Shown here: positions 1-9,435 of the stretch, piece by piece | Layout: the number at the start of each line of letters is the position of its first letter | Position numbering within the stretch: position 1 is the stretch's first letter | Assembly (NCBI GenBank): GCA_016715795.1 | Contig: JADJXP010000001.1 | Coordinates: 186,001 to 250,000, forward strand | DNA length: 64,000 nt | DNA from: Chloracidobacterium sp. | GTDB taxonomy: Bacteria > Acidobacteriota > Blastocatellia > Pyrinomonadales > Pyrinomonadaceae | Direction: 5' to 3' | The notes under the pieces: generated by a model | Told to the model about the DNA's origin: nothing | The model's database searches: none | What the model saw: only the letters and a program-made list of their open reading frames with translations | Translations under genes and position numbers: made by a program

Positions 1-478
1 GATCCGGGATCGCCTTTGGCGTCACGTCGAAGACGTAAAGGTCGAGTTCGTCGATGTGTTCGGCGCCGATGAACGTAAAGTTGTAATGCTGTATCGCCGA
101 CGGCTCAAGCGCAAAAGGATTGACGCCGCCGAGGTCCTCGAGGTCCTCAGGTGTCACAAAACCCGGCGGCGTGGTCGCAACCGGTGCGAACAATATCTTC
201 TCAAACCGGCCGCCGTCCGAATTGAACGTCATGAACGAATCACGGCGGAATGTGCCGGTAATGTTACCGCCGAGCCCGACAGTATGTACCGCCGCAAAAC
301 GATTAAAAACATAGTTCTTTAACGCCTCACGAAAGTCGCCCTCGTTCGCCGTAAACCGCTTGACGATCCGGTCGATCTCGACCGACGACAGATCAGTCTT
401 TACAACGCCTGATGCCTGCCCGAATACAACACCGGCAAATGAGGCCAAAACAAGGATTACGACTATGAATTTGCTCAT
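1..478 (-). CDS. Hypothetical secreted protein, 3' part outside window
   Basis: Reading the minus strand from the ATG at 476-478 gives an open frame that runs off the left edge of the window (about 159 residues visible). It begins MSKFIVVILVLASFAGVVFG, a typical Sec signal peptide, so the product is probably exported. The mature part continues with ...SSVEIDRIVKRFTANEGDF, and later residues are rich in beta-type hydrophobic and polar alternation. No catalytic motif is visible. The layout (signal peptide, short helical start, then beta-rich region) resembles secreted acidobacterial proteins of unknown function or outer-membrane-lipoprotein-carrier-like folds, but this is only an impression. 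It is upstream of nothing on its own strand here and is followed at 543 by icd on the same strand. Confidence 0.6.
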   Translation of the reverse strand, partial: MSKFIVVILVLASFAGVVFGQASGVVKTDLSSVEIDRIVKRFTANEGDFREALKNYVFNRFAAVHTVGLGGNITGTFRRDSFMTFNSDGGRFEKILFAPVATTPPGFVTPEDLEDLGGVNPFALEPSAIQHYNFTFIGAEHIDELDLYVFDVTPKAIPD

Positions 479-542
479 CATTGCGTGAAGTGAACCTAGA
501 CCATAGATGCCCATACTGAGCGATGCGTTGACCACGCCAAAG

Positions 543-2762
543 CTACATCCCATCCACGATCTCATTTAATGTCGGCGAAGGCCGCATCGCGGCGTATGTT
601 CTTGCGCGCTCAGGATGATAATAGCCGCCGACGTCTTGAGCCCTTCCTTGGGCGACGATCAGTTCATCGTTGATCTTTGCCTCATTCTCATGCATTGCGT
701 TTGCGACCGGTGCGAATATCGCAGAGATCTCAGCGTCCGAGTTCTGCGCCGCCAGAGCCTCAGCCCAGTACATCGCCAGATAGAAATGTGAGCCACGGTT
801 GTCGAGTCCGCCGATCTTCCTTGCCGGAGACTTGTCGTTGGCTAAGAACTTCGCATTTGCTTCGTCCAGTGCGTCCGCCAAAATTTGAGCCTTCCGATTG
901 TTCTGCGTCTGGGCGAGGTGCTCAAAGCTTGCCTGCAGCGCAAGAAACTCACCGAGCGAATCCCAACGCAGATATCCTTCGTGCAGGAATTGTTCGATGT
1001 GTTTTGGGGCCGACCCGCCCGCGCCGGTCTCAAAGAGGCCTCCTCCGTTCATAAGGGGCACGATGGAAAGCATCTTTGCCGATGTGCCAAGCTCGAGGAT
1101 CGGAAACAGATCGGTCAGGTAGTCGCGCAGGACATTTCCAGAGACCGATATCGTGTCCTTGCCCTCGCGTGCGCGTTTCAATGTCTCGGTCATCGCTTCT
1201 TTGACATCCATGATGCGGATATCTAGCCCTGTAGTGTCGTGATCGCCGAGATATTTCTCAACCTTCGCAATGATCTGCGAATCATGGGCACGCCCTTTGT
1301 CGAGCCAAAAGATCGCCGTAGTATCAGAAAGTCTTGCTCGATTAACGGCCAGCTTTACCCAATCCCGTATCGGCGCGTCCTTGGTCTGGCACATCCTGAA
1401 GATATCGCCGGCGTGAACGTCCTGCTCGAGCAGAGCATTCCCGTTCCCGTCCTCGACCTTTATAGTTCCGTTCGCCGCGGCCTGAAAGGTCTTGTCGTGC
1501 GAACCGTATTCCTCGGCCTTTTGCGCCATCAAACCGACATTTGGGACGGAACCGAATGTCGTCGGGTCGATCGCTCCGTGTCGTTTCATATCTTCGATTA
1601 TCGCATCGTAAAAACCGGCATAGGTCCGGTCGGGGATCATGCAGACGGTGTCCTCTTCTTTGCCGTCCTTGTTCCACATCTTTCCGCCGCCGCGGATCAG
1701 TGCCGCCATCGACGCGTCAATGATCACGTCAGATGAAACGTGAAGATTCGTCACGCCATTGTCCGAGTTCACCATCGCCAGCCGCGGCCCGTTCTCGATG
1801 GTCGCGGCAATGTCGGCCTTGATCTGAGCTTCTTTCGGGTGGCCTGCGATCTTCTCGTTTAGCGTTGCAAGCCCGAAGTTCGGGTTGATGTCCAGTTCCT
1901 CAAAGGTGTCCTTATATTTATCAAAGACGTCCGCGAAATATGTTTCGACGATCGCCCCGAAGATGATCGGATCCGAGATCTTCATCATCGTCGCCTTCAG
2001 ATGTGCTGAAAGCAGAATGTCCTTTTCCTTCGCTTTCACCATCGCATTGCGGACAAATGCCTTCAATGCGGCAATATCCATGACCGAAGAGTCGATCACC
2101 TCGCCCGCCTTCAGCGGAGAAAAGTCTTTCAGGACGTTCTCAGAACCATCGCTCCCATAGAAAACGATCCTGAACTGTCCGTCACGCTCGACCGTGGTGG
2201 ACGTTTCCGATCCGTAAAAGTCTCCGCCGCTCATATGCGCGACCGTGGTTTTCGAGTCTGCGTTCCACACGCCCATGCGGTGAGGATTGGCTTTCGCATA
2301 GTTCTTTACGGCCCGCGGCGCCCGACGGTCGGAATTCCCTTCTCTCAGCACCGGATTTACCGCACTGCCGAGGACCTTCGCGTATTTCTTGTTTATGGAG
2401 CGTTCATCGTCCGTCTTAGGCTCAGCGGGATAGTTCGGCACCGCGAAGCCTTGCTTCTGAAGCTCAGCGATCGCCTCTTCCAATTGCGGCACGGAAGCGG
2501 AGATATTCGGCAGCTTGACGATATTGGCTTCCGGCCTCGTCGCCAGTTCGCCCAATTCCGCAAGCGCGTCAGCAACCGTTTGGCCGTCGCTCAAATACTC
2601 GGGAAAGTTCGCCAGGATCCTTCCCGCAAGCGAGATGTCCGGCACTTCTACCTCGATATCCGCGCACTTTGTAAAAGCCTTTATGATCGGTAAAAAAGAA
2701 TGCGTCGCCAGCATCGGCGCTTCATCCGTCAAGGTGTAGTAGATCTTCGATTTTTCTGCCAT
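543..2762 (-). CDS. icd: NADP-dependent isocitrate dehydrogenase, monomeric type
   Basis: The 739-residue product matches the usual length (about 740) of the monomeric, Azotobacter-type NADP-isocitrate dehydrogenase, which oxidatively decarboxylates isocitrate to 2-oxoglutarate in the TCA cycle in the cytoplasm. The start MAEKSKIYYTLTDEAPMLAT and the substrate-binding stretch EGNSDRRAP (residues 141-149) are hallmarks of the family, as is the later LDKGRAHD segment of the NADP-binding part. The gene stands alone with about 140 bases of non-coding sequence before it. The short dimeric Icd family is excluded by length and motifs. The ATG at 2760-2762 is the natural start, since family similarity begins at once. 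Confidence 0.96.
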   Translation of the reverse strand: MAEKSKIYYTLTDEAPMLATHSFLPIIKAFTKCADIEVEVPDISLAGRILANFPEYLSDGQTVADALAELGELATRPEANIVKLPNISASVPQLEEAIAELQKQGFAVPNYPAEPKTDDERSINKKYAKVLGSAVNPVLREGNSDRRAPRAVKNYAKANPHRMGVWNADSKTTVAHMSGGDFYGSETSTTVERDGQFRIVFYGSDGSENVLKDFSPLKAGEVIDSSVMDIAALKAFVRNAMVKAKEKDILLSAHLKATMMKISDPIIFGAIVETYFADVFDKYKDTFEELDINPNFGLATLNEKIAGHPKEAQIKADIAATIENGPRLAMVNSDNGVTNLHVSSDVIIDASMAALIRGGGKMWNKDGKEEDTVCMIPDRTYAGFYDAIIEDMKRHGAIDPTTFGSVPNVGLMAQKAEEYGSHDKTFQAAANGTIKVEDGNGNALLEQDVHAGDIFRMCQTKDAPIRDWVKLAVNRARLSDTTAIFWLDKGRAHDSQIIAKVEKYLGDHDTTGLDIRIMDVKEAMTETLKRAREGKDTISVSGNVLRDYLTDLFPILELGTSAKMLSIVPLMNGGGLFETGAGGSAPKHIEQFLHEGYLRWDSLGEFLALQASFEHLAQTQNNRKAQILADALDEANAKFLANDKSPARKIGGLDNRGSHFYLAMYWAEALAAQNSDAEISAIFAPVANAMHENEAKINDELIVAQGRAQDVGGYYHPERARTYAAMRPSPTLNEIVDGM

Positions 2763-2900
2763 TCTGTTGTCTTGTAATATTGTGAGTTATGTTAGTATTC
2801 AACCCTATTTTAGGGTGCTTCTGGTCAAAACGTAAGTTTAACCGGTGCGGTTGATCTCGCTAACCCGAGTTCAGTCGTGTCGCGGTCTTTTCCAATAGAT

Positions 2901-4448
2901 ATGAAAAAAGCACTGACTGTTCTAATATTCGCTCTCCACCTCGTTTTTGCTCAACAGATCTCCGCGCAGGAAAAGAAGTTGACCGTTCTCTACACAAACG
3001 ATCTGCACTCTCATCTTGAGCCGCACATTGTGCCGTGGGTTGACAAGACGCGAAAGGTCGGCGGTTTTGTAAACATTGCGACGGCGGTCAAACGCGAAAA
3101 GGCGGCAAATCCGAATACCGTTTATTTCGACGCCGGAGACTTTTTTGCAGGGCCGAATGTTAGCTCACTGACCAAAGGCGAGGCGATCTTTGACGCAGCA
3201 AACCACCTCGGGCTGGACGCAGCATGCGCCGGCAATCACGAGTATGACTACGGTTGGGAGAATGCATTCAAGCAGTTCCAACGCGTCAAGTTCCCGCTCC
3301 TTAATGGCAACATCTTTGTCAAAGGAACTAACAAACTCCATTGGAACAAGCCCTATATCATCAAGAAGGTGAATGGCATCCGGCTCGGCATCATCGGCCT
3401 GCATGAGAAATTTGCTTTTGATGACACGGTCGCGCCGGTCATGGTCAAAGGCGTTGAGGTCAAAGACGAAAAGGCCTATCTGCGTAAGTACATCAAAGAG
3501 CTGCAGCCAAAGACCGACCTGATCGTTCTGCTGATCCATATCGGCATTCCGGGCACACAATCCACCGGCGGCGAGGCGGACGTGGTCCGCAATCATCAGC
3601 ATGACATGGATCTCGCCAAGGCAGTGCCCGGCGTCGACCTGATGATAACGGGCCATCCGCATAGCGGCACGCCGAAACCTATTGTTGCCAACGGAACGAT
3701 CATCGTCTCGACCGATGGCTACACGATCGAACTCGGCAAGCTCGAGATCACCTACGACAAGAAACTGGACAAGATCACGCAGTACAAGAATCATTTTGGC
3801 TATCTCTATGACGATGAGTATGAGGACGACCCGGCGATGGTCAGAGTGGTCAATAAATGGAAAGACAAGCTAAAGGCCATTACGGACGAAAAGGTTACGA
3901 CCATCTCCGCGCCGTTGACGCGCTCCTACGGCGAAGAATCCGTGATGGGCGACATGGTCGCTGATGCTATGCTCAACGCGCATCCGGAATACGACTTTGC
4001 GGTAACGAACAGCGGCGGCCTGCGTCAGGACATCGAGAAGGGCTCGGTGACGGTGGGCGACCTGATCTCAGCGTTCCCTTTCCCGAATATGATCGTTCAA
4101 CTGGAAATGAAAGGCAGCGATATGCGCTCCGTCTTTGAACACGGAGCGGGCCTGACAAACGGCATCTTGCAGGTTTCGAAGGGAGTTGAGTTAGTGTATG
4201 ACGAAAGCCGGCCGGTCGGGAACAGGATCGTCAAATGTAATATCAAGGGTGTGCCGCTCGATGACAGCAAGGCCTACAAGGTCTTGACCTCAAACTATCT
4301 GGCAGACGGCGGCGACGGCTTTCTCGCCTTCAAACGAACGCTCTCATACAAGAATACCGGCATCGATATGGTGCAATCGATGATCAACTATCTGAAGACA
4401 TTTGATACCTACCAGCCCCGGCTCGAGGGCCGAGTGAAAAGTCAATAG
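2901..4448 (+). CDS. Secreted 5'-nucleotidase / metallophosphatase (UshA-like)
   Basis: Two-domain periplasmic nucleotidase. The ATG at 2901 is preferred over an in-frame GTG at 2877 because it places a clean signal peptide (MKKALTVLIFALHLVFAQ) at the N-terminus; 515 residues result. The calcineurin-like metallophosphatase domain shows its metal ligands: YTNDLHSH (D34, H36), GDFF (D80), GNHEYDYG (N112, H113), a later LLIHIG and GHPHSG. The C-terminal substrate domain has NSGGLRQDI and the FPFPN stretch typical of 5'-nucleotidases. It likely hydrolyses nucleoside monophosphates, UDP-sugars or related phosphoesters outside the cytoplasm. Only 6 bases separate it from purE, so salvage of external nucleotides and purine synthesis may be co-transcribed. 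Confidence 0.9.
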   Translation: MKKALTVLIFALHLVFAQQISAQEKKLTVLYTNDLHSHLEPHIVPWVDKTRKVGGFVNIATAVKREKAANPNTVYFDAGDFFAGPNVSSLTKGEAIFDAANHLGLDAACAGNHEYDYGWENAFKQFQRVKFPLLNGNIFVKGTNKLHWNKPYIIKKVNGIRLGIIGLHEKFAFDDTVAPVMVKGVEVKDEKAYLRKYIKELQPKTDLIVLLIHIGIPGTQSTGGEADVVRNHQHDMDLAKAVPGVDLMITGHPHSGTPKPIVANGTIIVSTDGYTIELGKLEITYDKKLDKITQYKNHFGYLYDDEYEDDPAMVRVVNKWKDKLKAITDEKVTTISAPLTRSYGEESVMGDMVADAMLNAHPEYDFAVTNSGGLRQDIEKGSVTVGDLISAFPFPNMIVQLEMKGSDMRSVFEHGAGLTNGILQVSKGVELVYDESRPVGNRIVKCNIKGVPLDDSKAYKVLTSNYLADGGDGFLAFKRTLSYKNTGIDMVQSMINYLKTFDTYQPRLEGRVKSQ

Positions 4449-4454
4449 CAAAGC

Positions 4455-4967
4455 ATGAAACGGCAGCCGACACCGATCGTATCGATCATCATGGGCAGCA
4501 AGAGCGACTGGCCGACAATGGAGGCCGCTTCGCAGATGCTGGACGAATTCGGCGTGCCGCATGAAATAAAGATCGTCTCCGCCCACCGAACGCCTGACCT
4601 GCTCTTCGAGTTTGCCAAAACCGCCGAATCGCGAGGTATTGAGGTCATCATCGCAGGCGCCGGCGGCGCAGCTCATTTGCCGGGCATGTGCGCTTCGCAG
4701 ACGGTGCTGCCGGTGCTTGGCGTGCCGGTCGAGAGCCGTGCCCTCAAAGGCCTCGATTCGCTTCTCTCCATCGCCCAAATGCCTGCCGGTGTTCCCGTAG
4801 GCACGCTGGCGATCGGTCAGCCAGGTGCAAAAAATGCCGCCCTGCTCACCGTCGCGATCCTCGCTAATGCGCGGCCAGAGCTACGCGAGAAACTAAGAAA
4901 GTTTAGATCAAAACAAACCAAACTGGTGCTTAAGTCTCGGCCTGACTCACTAAGGCCGAAGAACTGA
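4455..4967 (+). CDS. purE: N5-carboxyaminoimidazole ribonucleotide mutase
   Basis: PurE, 170 residues (E. coli 169), converts N5-CAIR to CAIR in de novo purine synthesis. The class I signatures are all present: GSKSDWPTM near residues 14-22, SAHRTP at 42-47 and AGAGGAAHLPGM around residue 74. It lies 6 bases after the 5'-nucleotidase and 70 bases before purK, its metabolic partner, which supports the class I (PurK-dependent) assignment. Confidence 0.96.
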   Translation: MKRQPTPIVSIIMGSKSDWPTMEAASQMLDEFGVPHEIKIVSAHRTPDLLFEFAKTAESRGIEVIIAGAGGAAHLPGMCASQTVLPVLGVPVESRALKGLDSLLSIAQMPAGVPVGTLAIGQPGAKNAALLTVAILANARPELREKLRKFRSKQTKLVLKSRPDSLRPKN

Positions 4968-5037
4968 CCGCAGAACGCAAATTCAGAATCCGCCAAGACT
5001 GCGTTAAGCTATTCTTACCGGCTTAGCTCATTCTTTT

Positions 5038-6177
5038 GTGACAACGATACCTCCAGGATCAACTATCGGTGTTTTTGGCAGCGGCCAATTGGGGCGAATG
5101 TTCGCCATCGAGGCCCGCAAGATGGGCTATCGTGTCCACACGTTCTCGCCCGACAGCGACACCCCGACCGGCCAGGTCGCGGACCTTGAGACAACAGCAT
5201 CGTATGACGACATCGATCAGGTTCGGGCGTTTGCCCAAAGCGTCGATGTGATCACGTTCGAGTTTGAGAACGTGCCCGCCGCCTGTGTCGAGGCGGCCAA
5301 CGAATTCGTCGCGGTGCACCCGCGAGGCGAGATACTTCACACGACCCAGAACCGCCTGCGAGAGAAGATGTTCCTTGCCGAGCAGGGTATTCCCGTAGCG
5401 TCGTTCCGTCATATTATTTCGGCCGATGGTCTGTATCGGGCGACCGACGATGTCGGGTTTCCGTGCGTCCTAAAAACGGCAGGTTTTGGCTATGACGGCA
5501 AAGGACAGGCCAAGCTCAGGGCGCCGGATGATATCGAAGCCGCGTTTGCCTCGCTCGGCGGCAGCGACGCCGTGCTCGAAGCGTATGTCGATTTCGCAAA
5601 AGAGGTCTCGGTCGTATGCGCTCGCGATCAGGCGGGAACATTCGTTCATTACGGTGTGATCGAAAATGAACATAGAAACCACATCCTCGACATCTCATTC
5701 GCACCGGCCGAGGTCACAGAACAAGCGGCATTACAAGCGGTTGAGATCGCCAGAAACATTGCCGATACAATGAGATACGTCGGCACGTTGTGTATCGAGT
5801 TCTTTCTCACCTCAGATCAGCGGCTTCTGGTCAATGAGATCGCTCCGCGGCCGCACAATTCGGGCCATTTGACCTTTGACGCTTGTGTGACGTCACAATT
5901 CGAGCAGCAGGTCCGAGCCGTCTGCGGCCTGCCGCTCGGCTCAACCGAGTACTTTCGTCCGACCGCGATGGCAAATCTTCTCGGCGACCTCTGGGCACAT
6001 GGCGAACCGAACTGGGCCGCCGCGTTGACCGATCCAAACGTGAAGCTTCATCTCTACGGCAAGATCGACCCGCGTGCCGGCCGGAAGATGGGCCACCTAA
6101 TAGCTACAGCCAAAGACGCGCGGGCTGCTGCCGAGACTGTAGTAGAAGCACGGTCTCGCTTAGAAACTTCGCCCTAG
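5038..6177 (+). CDS. purK: N5-carboxyaminoimidazole ribonucleotide synthase
   Basis: PurK, an ATP-grasp enzyme that carboxylates AIR with bicarbonate and ATP to give N5-CAIR, the substrate of PurE encoded just upstream. The product is 379 residues, slightly longer than E. coli PurK (355). It starts at a GTG (5038) and opens with TIGVFGSGQLGRMFAIEARK, the Rossmann-like N-terminal domain. The ATP-grasp part shows FPCVLKTAGFGYDGKGQ and later NEIAPRPHNSGHLTFDAC, the metal-binding segment typical of the family. Its 3' end overlaps the convergent crcB gene by 18 bases. Confidence 0.95.
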   Translation: MTTIPPGSTIGVFGSGQLGRMFAIEARKMGYRVHTFSPDSDTPTGQVADLETTASYDDIDQVRAFAQSVDVITFEFENVPAACVEAANEFVAVHPRGEILHTTQNRLREKMFLAEQGIPVASFRHIISADGLYRATDDVGFPCVLKTAGFGYDGKGQAKLRAPDDIEAAFASLGGSDAVLEAYVDFAKEVSVVCARDQAGTFVHYGVIENEHRNHILDISFAPAEVTEQAALQAVEIARNIADTMRYVGTLCIEFFLTSDQRLLVNEIAPRPHNSGHLTFDACVTSQFEQQVRAVCGLPLGSTEYFRPTAMANLLGDLWAHGEPNWAAALTDPNVKLHLYGKIDPRAGRKMGHLIATAKDARAAAETVVEARSRLETSP

Positions 6178-6543
6178 CCCGACACCGCCAAGCACGCCGA
6201 CAAACCCCAGGAAAACACTGAGAAACAGATAAAGGAACGCCGTCAAAAGTGCCCCTTCACGGACCAGGCCGTAGATCTCCATCTCGAACGTCGAAAACGT
6301 GGTAAACGCACCGATAAAGCCGACGATGATCGCCAAGGTCACATTCTCGCTTATATCGATTCGCCCGGATGCAACCGTTACCACAAATCCGATAAGAAAC
6401 GACCCGACGACATTGATGACGAAGGTCGGTAGCGGAAATTTGTCGAACAGCGTGGCAAGCGGAGAGATATTGACCAAGTAACGAGCAACCGCGCCTGATG
6501 CCCCGCCGGCGGCAACGGCGGCGATCTGTATCACCGTATCCAT
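6160..6543 (-). CDS. crcB: Fluoride ion channel FluC/CrcB
   Basis: A 127-residue four-helix membrane protein of the FluC family, which exports fluoride as a dual-topology dimer. The ATG at 6543 is chosen because family similarity begins there; an open frame extends upstream to 6651 but crosses the divergent fRMsr gene. Diagnostic segments are GGASGAVARY (13-22), NVVGSF (from N44) and the phenylalanine-box motif TTFSTF (81-86). It is a single-copy gene here rather than a tandem pair, consistent with a homodimer. I looked for a fluoride riboswitch in the 73-base divergent gap and saw none. Confidence 0.92.
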   Translation of the reverse strand: MDTVIQIAAVAAGGASGAVARYLVNISPLATLFDKFPLPTFVINVVGSFLIGFVVTVASGRIDISENVTLAIIVGFIGAFTTFSTFEMEIYGLVREGALLTAFLYLFLSVFLGFVGVLGGVGLGRSF

Positions 6544-6616
6544 ATCGCGATGATAGCACTTTGGTTCGAGGCGAATCATTTGCGCGGCTTTTAGCAGCAA
6601 GATAAACTCAAACTTT

Positions 6617-7132
6617 ATGGCCGAAGCCATTGCATTCTCGCGAAACGCCAAACGCGCGACAGTTTACGGCGAGATCACGCCGCAGATCGAGTCTCTGATC
6701 GCGGGTGAATCGGACGTGATCGCAAATCTCGCGAATATTGCAGCACTACTCAAAGAGTCGCTCGGCTTCTTCTGGGTCGGCTTCTATCTCGTAAAAGGCG
6801 ACGAGCTTGTCCTCGGCCCGTTCCAGGGGCCCCTCGCCTGTACGCGGATCAAACGCGGCGAGGGCGTCTGCGGCCATGCCTGGCAAACCGCCGAGACCGT
6901 GATCGTCCCCGACGTGGACAAATTCCCCGGCCACATCGCATGTAGTTCGGCATCGAGGTCTGAGATCGTCGTGCCGATATTCAATGCTGAAAGGACTGTT
7001 GCGGGCGTTCTCGACGTCGATAGCGACCGCGAGAACGATTTTGACCAAACGGATGCAGACGGTCTCGGCAGTGTAGTCAGATCTATTGAGAGAGTCATCG
7101 AGGGCCACACGCACCCTCAGATGAACGAATGA
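6617..7132 (+). CDS. msrC: Free methionine-(R)-sulfoxide reductase, GAF type
   Basis: The 171-residue GAF-domain product resembles E. coli YebR/fRMsr, which reduces free methionine-R-sulfoxide. Three cysteines are conserved with family spacing: C75 (LACTR), C85 (GEGVCGHAWQ) and C109 (HIACSS), with gaps of 10 and 24 residues as in the E. coli enzyme (C84, C94, C118). This makes a catalytic role more likely than a sensory GAF domain. It is divergent from crcB and its last four bases (ATGA) overlap the start of the TerC gene, so the two are probably translationally coupled. Confidence 0.92.
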   Translation: MAEAIAFSRNAKRATVYGEITPQIESLIAGESDVIANLANIAALLKESLGFFWVGFYLVKGDELVLGPFQGPLACTRIKRGEGVCGHAWQTAETVIVPDVDKFPGHIACSSASRSEIVVPIFNAERTVAGVLDVDSDRENDFDQTDADGLGSVVRSIERVIEGHTHPQMNE

Positions 7133-8199
7133 CACCTATCGAACACCCATATTGGGTTTGGATCACTTTCTTTTCCGTCGTCCTCGTCGCGCTTTTTGTT
7201 GATATCGGCATCGTCAACCGAAAGGCACACGCCCCCACGCGCAAAGAGACGTTCACTTGGGCCGCAGTTTGGGTCTCGCTCGCACTTGCATTCAATACGT
7301 TTGTCTATTTTCAGGTAGGCAATCATACCGGCGACTGGGCCGTTGCGATGTCGCAGGCCAAGCTGTTCCTCACGGGCTATCTGATCGAGTTATCTCTCTC
7401 TGTCGATAATCTGTTTGTTTTTCTGCTGATATTCACGTTCTTTAAGGTCCCGAAAAAATACCAGCACCGGGTGCTTTTCTGGGGAATAATGGGCGCCCTT
7501 GCATTGCGAATGATCATGATCTTCGCCGGCGCCGAATTGGTCGAGCGTTTTCACTGGATCATCTATGTTTTCGGGGCGTTCCTCGTTTACACGGGCCTCA
7601 AGATGTTCCAGAACACGGACGACAACTTTGAGCCGCACGAGAGTGCTATCGTCCGACTGGCGACAAAATACATTCGTATCAGCAAGCATTACGATGGCGA
7701 AAAGTTCTTCACCATAAACGACGGCGTCAAGACCGGAACGCTCCTGCTTCTGGTCCTGATAACCGTTGAGGTCACCGACCTCGTTTTCGCTGTCGATTCG
7801 ATCCCCGCGATATTTGGCATCACGACCGACCGCTTCATCGTGTACACATCAAATATCTTTGCGATACTCGGCCTGAGGACGTTCTTCTTTCTACTCGCCG
7901 ATCTTGCTGACAGATTCCACTTTCTCAAATACGGCCTCGCGTTCGTGCTGACCTTTATCGGCGTAAAGATGCTCTTGCCGTTGGCCGCCGAAGGTTTGAT
8001 AATGATGCTGGGTGATAACGATCAGTCGAGCTTTGCAACGCTCGTGCGCCGGTTCCTGGCTCACGAATTCGAGCAGACGGTCATCAACATCTCGCTCAGC
8101 GTCGTCGCCGGTGCGATAGCCCTGTCGATCGCGCTGTCGATACTCTTTCCGCCACGGAAAGCCGAGGCCGACCAAGCCCTCACTGATGCAGGAGAATAA
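7129..8199 (+). CDS. TerC/Alx family membrane protein
   Basis: A 356-residue integral membrane protein of the TerC family, related to Alx, which in other bacteria exports manganese or supports metal loading of secreted proteins. At least seven hydrophobic helices can be seen. The paired family motifs are present: LSLSVDNLFVFLLIF in the first half and TDLVFAVDSIPAIFGIT in the second, both with the conserved aspartate in a membrane helix. It starts at an ATG overlapping the fRMsr stop codon and its own 3' end overlaps the FecR-like gene by 14 bases, indicating an operon. No yybP-ykoY-like leader is possible because there is no intergenic space. Confidence 0.9.
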   Translation: MTPIEHPYWVWITFFSVVLVALFVDIGIVNRKAHAPTRKETFTWAAVWVSLALAFNTFVYFQVGNHTGDWAVAMSQAKLFLTGYLIELSLSVDNLFVFLLIFTFFKVPKKYQHRVLFWGIMGALALRMIMIFAGAELVERFHWIIYVFGAFLVYTGLKMFQNTDDNFEPHESAIVRLATKYIRISKHYDGEKFFTINDGVKTGTLLLLVLITVEVTDLVFAVDSIPAIFGITTDRFIVYTSNIFAILGLRTFFFLLADLADRFHFLKYGLAFVLTFIGVKMLLPLAAEGLIMMLGDNDQSSFATLVRRFLAHEFEQTVINISLSVVAGAIALSIALSILFPPRKAEADQALTDAGE

Positions 8200-9418
8200 G
8201 TACCGCAAATTCTACGTTGACTGGTGGAATATCCGCCGCAGTAGTATTTACCTGCTGATCGCGATCATCCTGCTCGGCGCGGGCATCCTTTGGGGGCTCT
8301 CATACGCCTCGCGGAATAACTGGTTCCTTCCCGACGAGCAGGCAAATGTCCCCAAGGATGCTGCCCGGATCATATCGTTCGAGGGCGACGTCAGGATAAC
8401 CCGGGCGGCAACGCGCGAGACGATCGTCGTCAAGCAGGAGACATTCGTCGCCGAGGGCGACACCATCCAGACGCAATCTGACGGCCGGTGTATCGTCCAG
8501 ATGATCGACGGCTCGACCTATTCGGTGCGGCCGAACAGCACCGTCGTCGTCAAGACATCGACCAGCCTTTTTGGCGGCAAGAATGTGCGCGTAACGCTCG
8601 ACGATGGCCAGTTAAATGTCCGCACAGACGATCAGCCGCAGGATGTGAACAACGTCGTCGAGGTCGCCGATTCTGAGAACAAACTGCTGCCAAAGACCGA
8701 CGCCAGCTTCAATGCCGATGAGACAGGCGGCGAGATACGTATCAGCCGCGGCGGCGTGGAAACGACGATCGGCGGTGAGAAGACCACCATCAGCGAAAAC
8801 GAATTTGCATCCGTCAGCGGCGGCAAGCTCTCGGTCCGCGAGCGGCTAATGGCCCCGCCGCGGCCCATTCAGCCGGGTAACTCGGCACAGATCGTCGATC
8901 AGGGCGGTGGCGTAAGTGTGACCTTTAATTGGCAGGACCCCGAACGTAATCCGGCGGCAAACTATTATCTTCAGGTGTCGCGGTCACCCACATTCGCATC
9001 CGACGCTATCATGGTTGACCGCAGCGGGATGACGGCACGCGAGTTTCGTCTCGCAGGGCTCACGCCGGGGAATTACTATTGGCGGGTAAAGGCGACGGGC
9101 CGCTCCGGCCAGACCACGAACTGGAGCGACGCGTGGAAGTTCATGATCGTTCGCGCCGGTGAACGGATGTCGATCGAGGCGTCGGATCTTCGAGTCGAGC
9201 GCGTCGGCGGCAATGTTTATCTGCTCAGTGGCCGGACCCAGCCGGGCATGGCCGTCCGGGCGGCAGGCCGTGATACGTTTGCCGGTGCGGACGGAACATT
9301 CAGGCTCCAAATATCGTCGCCCTCAGTGGAGACGGCTATTGAGATCGGCGACGACCGCGGCAATCGCTCGGGGTTCATCATCAGTCTCAGGAACGGCGCC
9401 ATCCTCCGGCGTTACTGA
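8186..9418 (+). CDS. FecR-domain protein with fibronectin-like repeat, membrane anchored
   Basis: A 410-residue protein with a short cytoplasmic N-terminus, one membrane helix (SIYLLIAIILLGAGILWGL, roughly residues 15-37) and a large external part. Residues about 55-120 form a FecR domain (VRITRAATRETIVVKQETFV... followed by VEGDTIQT-like and GSTYSVRPNSTVVV segments). A second region around 240-320 looks like a fibronectin type III or Ig-like fold (FNWQDPERNPAANYYLQVSR, then GNYYWRVKATG). FecR domains outside iron signalling are common in Acidobacteriota envelope proteins; no sigma factor is adjacent, so a sigma regulatory role is not supported. It overlaps terC by 14 bases. Confidence 0.82.
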   Translation: MQENKYRKFYVDWWNIRRSSIYLLIAIILLGAGILWGLSYASRNNWFLPDEQANVPKDAARIISFEGDVRITRAATRETIVVKQETFVAEGDTIQTQSDGRCIVQMIDGSTYSVRPNSTVVVKTSTSLFGGKNVRVTLDDGQLNVRTDDQPQDVNNVVEVADSENKLLPKTDASFNADETGGEIRISRGGVETTIGGEKTTISENEFASVSGGKLSVRERLMAPPRPIQPGNSAQIVDQGGGVSVTFNWQDPERNPAANYYLQVSRSPTFASDAIMVDRSGMTAREFRLAGLTPGNYYWRVKATGRSGQTTNWSDAWKFMIVRAGERMSIEASDLRVERVGGNVYLLSGRTQPGMAVRAAGRDTFAGADGTFRLQISSPSVETAIEIGDDRGNRSGFIISLRNGAILRRY

Positions 9419-9421
9419 CAC

Positions 9422-9428
9422 AAGGAGG
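9422..9428 (+). promoter_or_regulatory. Strong Shine-Dalgarno site deciding the CDF start
   Basis: AAGGAGG lies four bases after the FecR-like stop codon. Seven bases further on is ATC (9436), which begins a frame reading (M)AHDHDHQ..., typical of CDF N-termini. No ATG, GTG or TTG occurs in that frame between the stop codon of the previous gene and the internal ATG at 9517. Confidence 0.65.
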
Positions 9429-9435
9429 CCTCGAT

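Noticed and set aside
2877..2900. GTG start for the 5'-nucleotidase
   Set aside because: The ATG at 2901 gives a proper signal peptide; the eight added residues would spoil it.
3165..3794. 209-codon minus-strand frame inside the 5'-nucleotidase gene
   Set aside because: Antisense shadow of a gene with clear catalytic motifs.
6544..6616. Fluoride riboswitch upstream of crcB
   Set aside because: The gap is only 73 bases and no pseudoknot-forming consensus was recognised.
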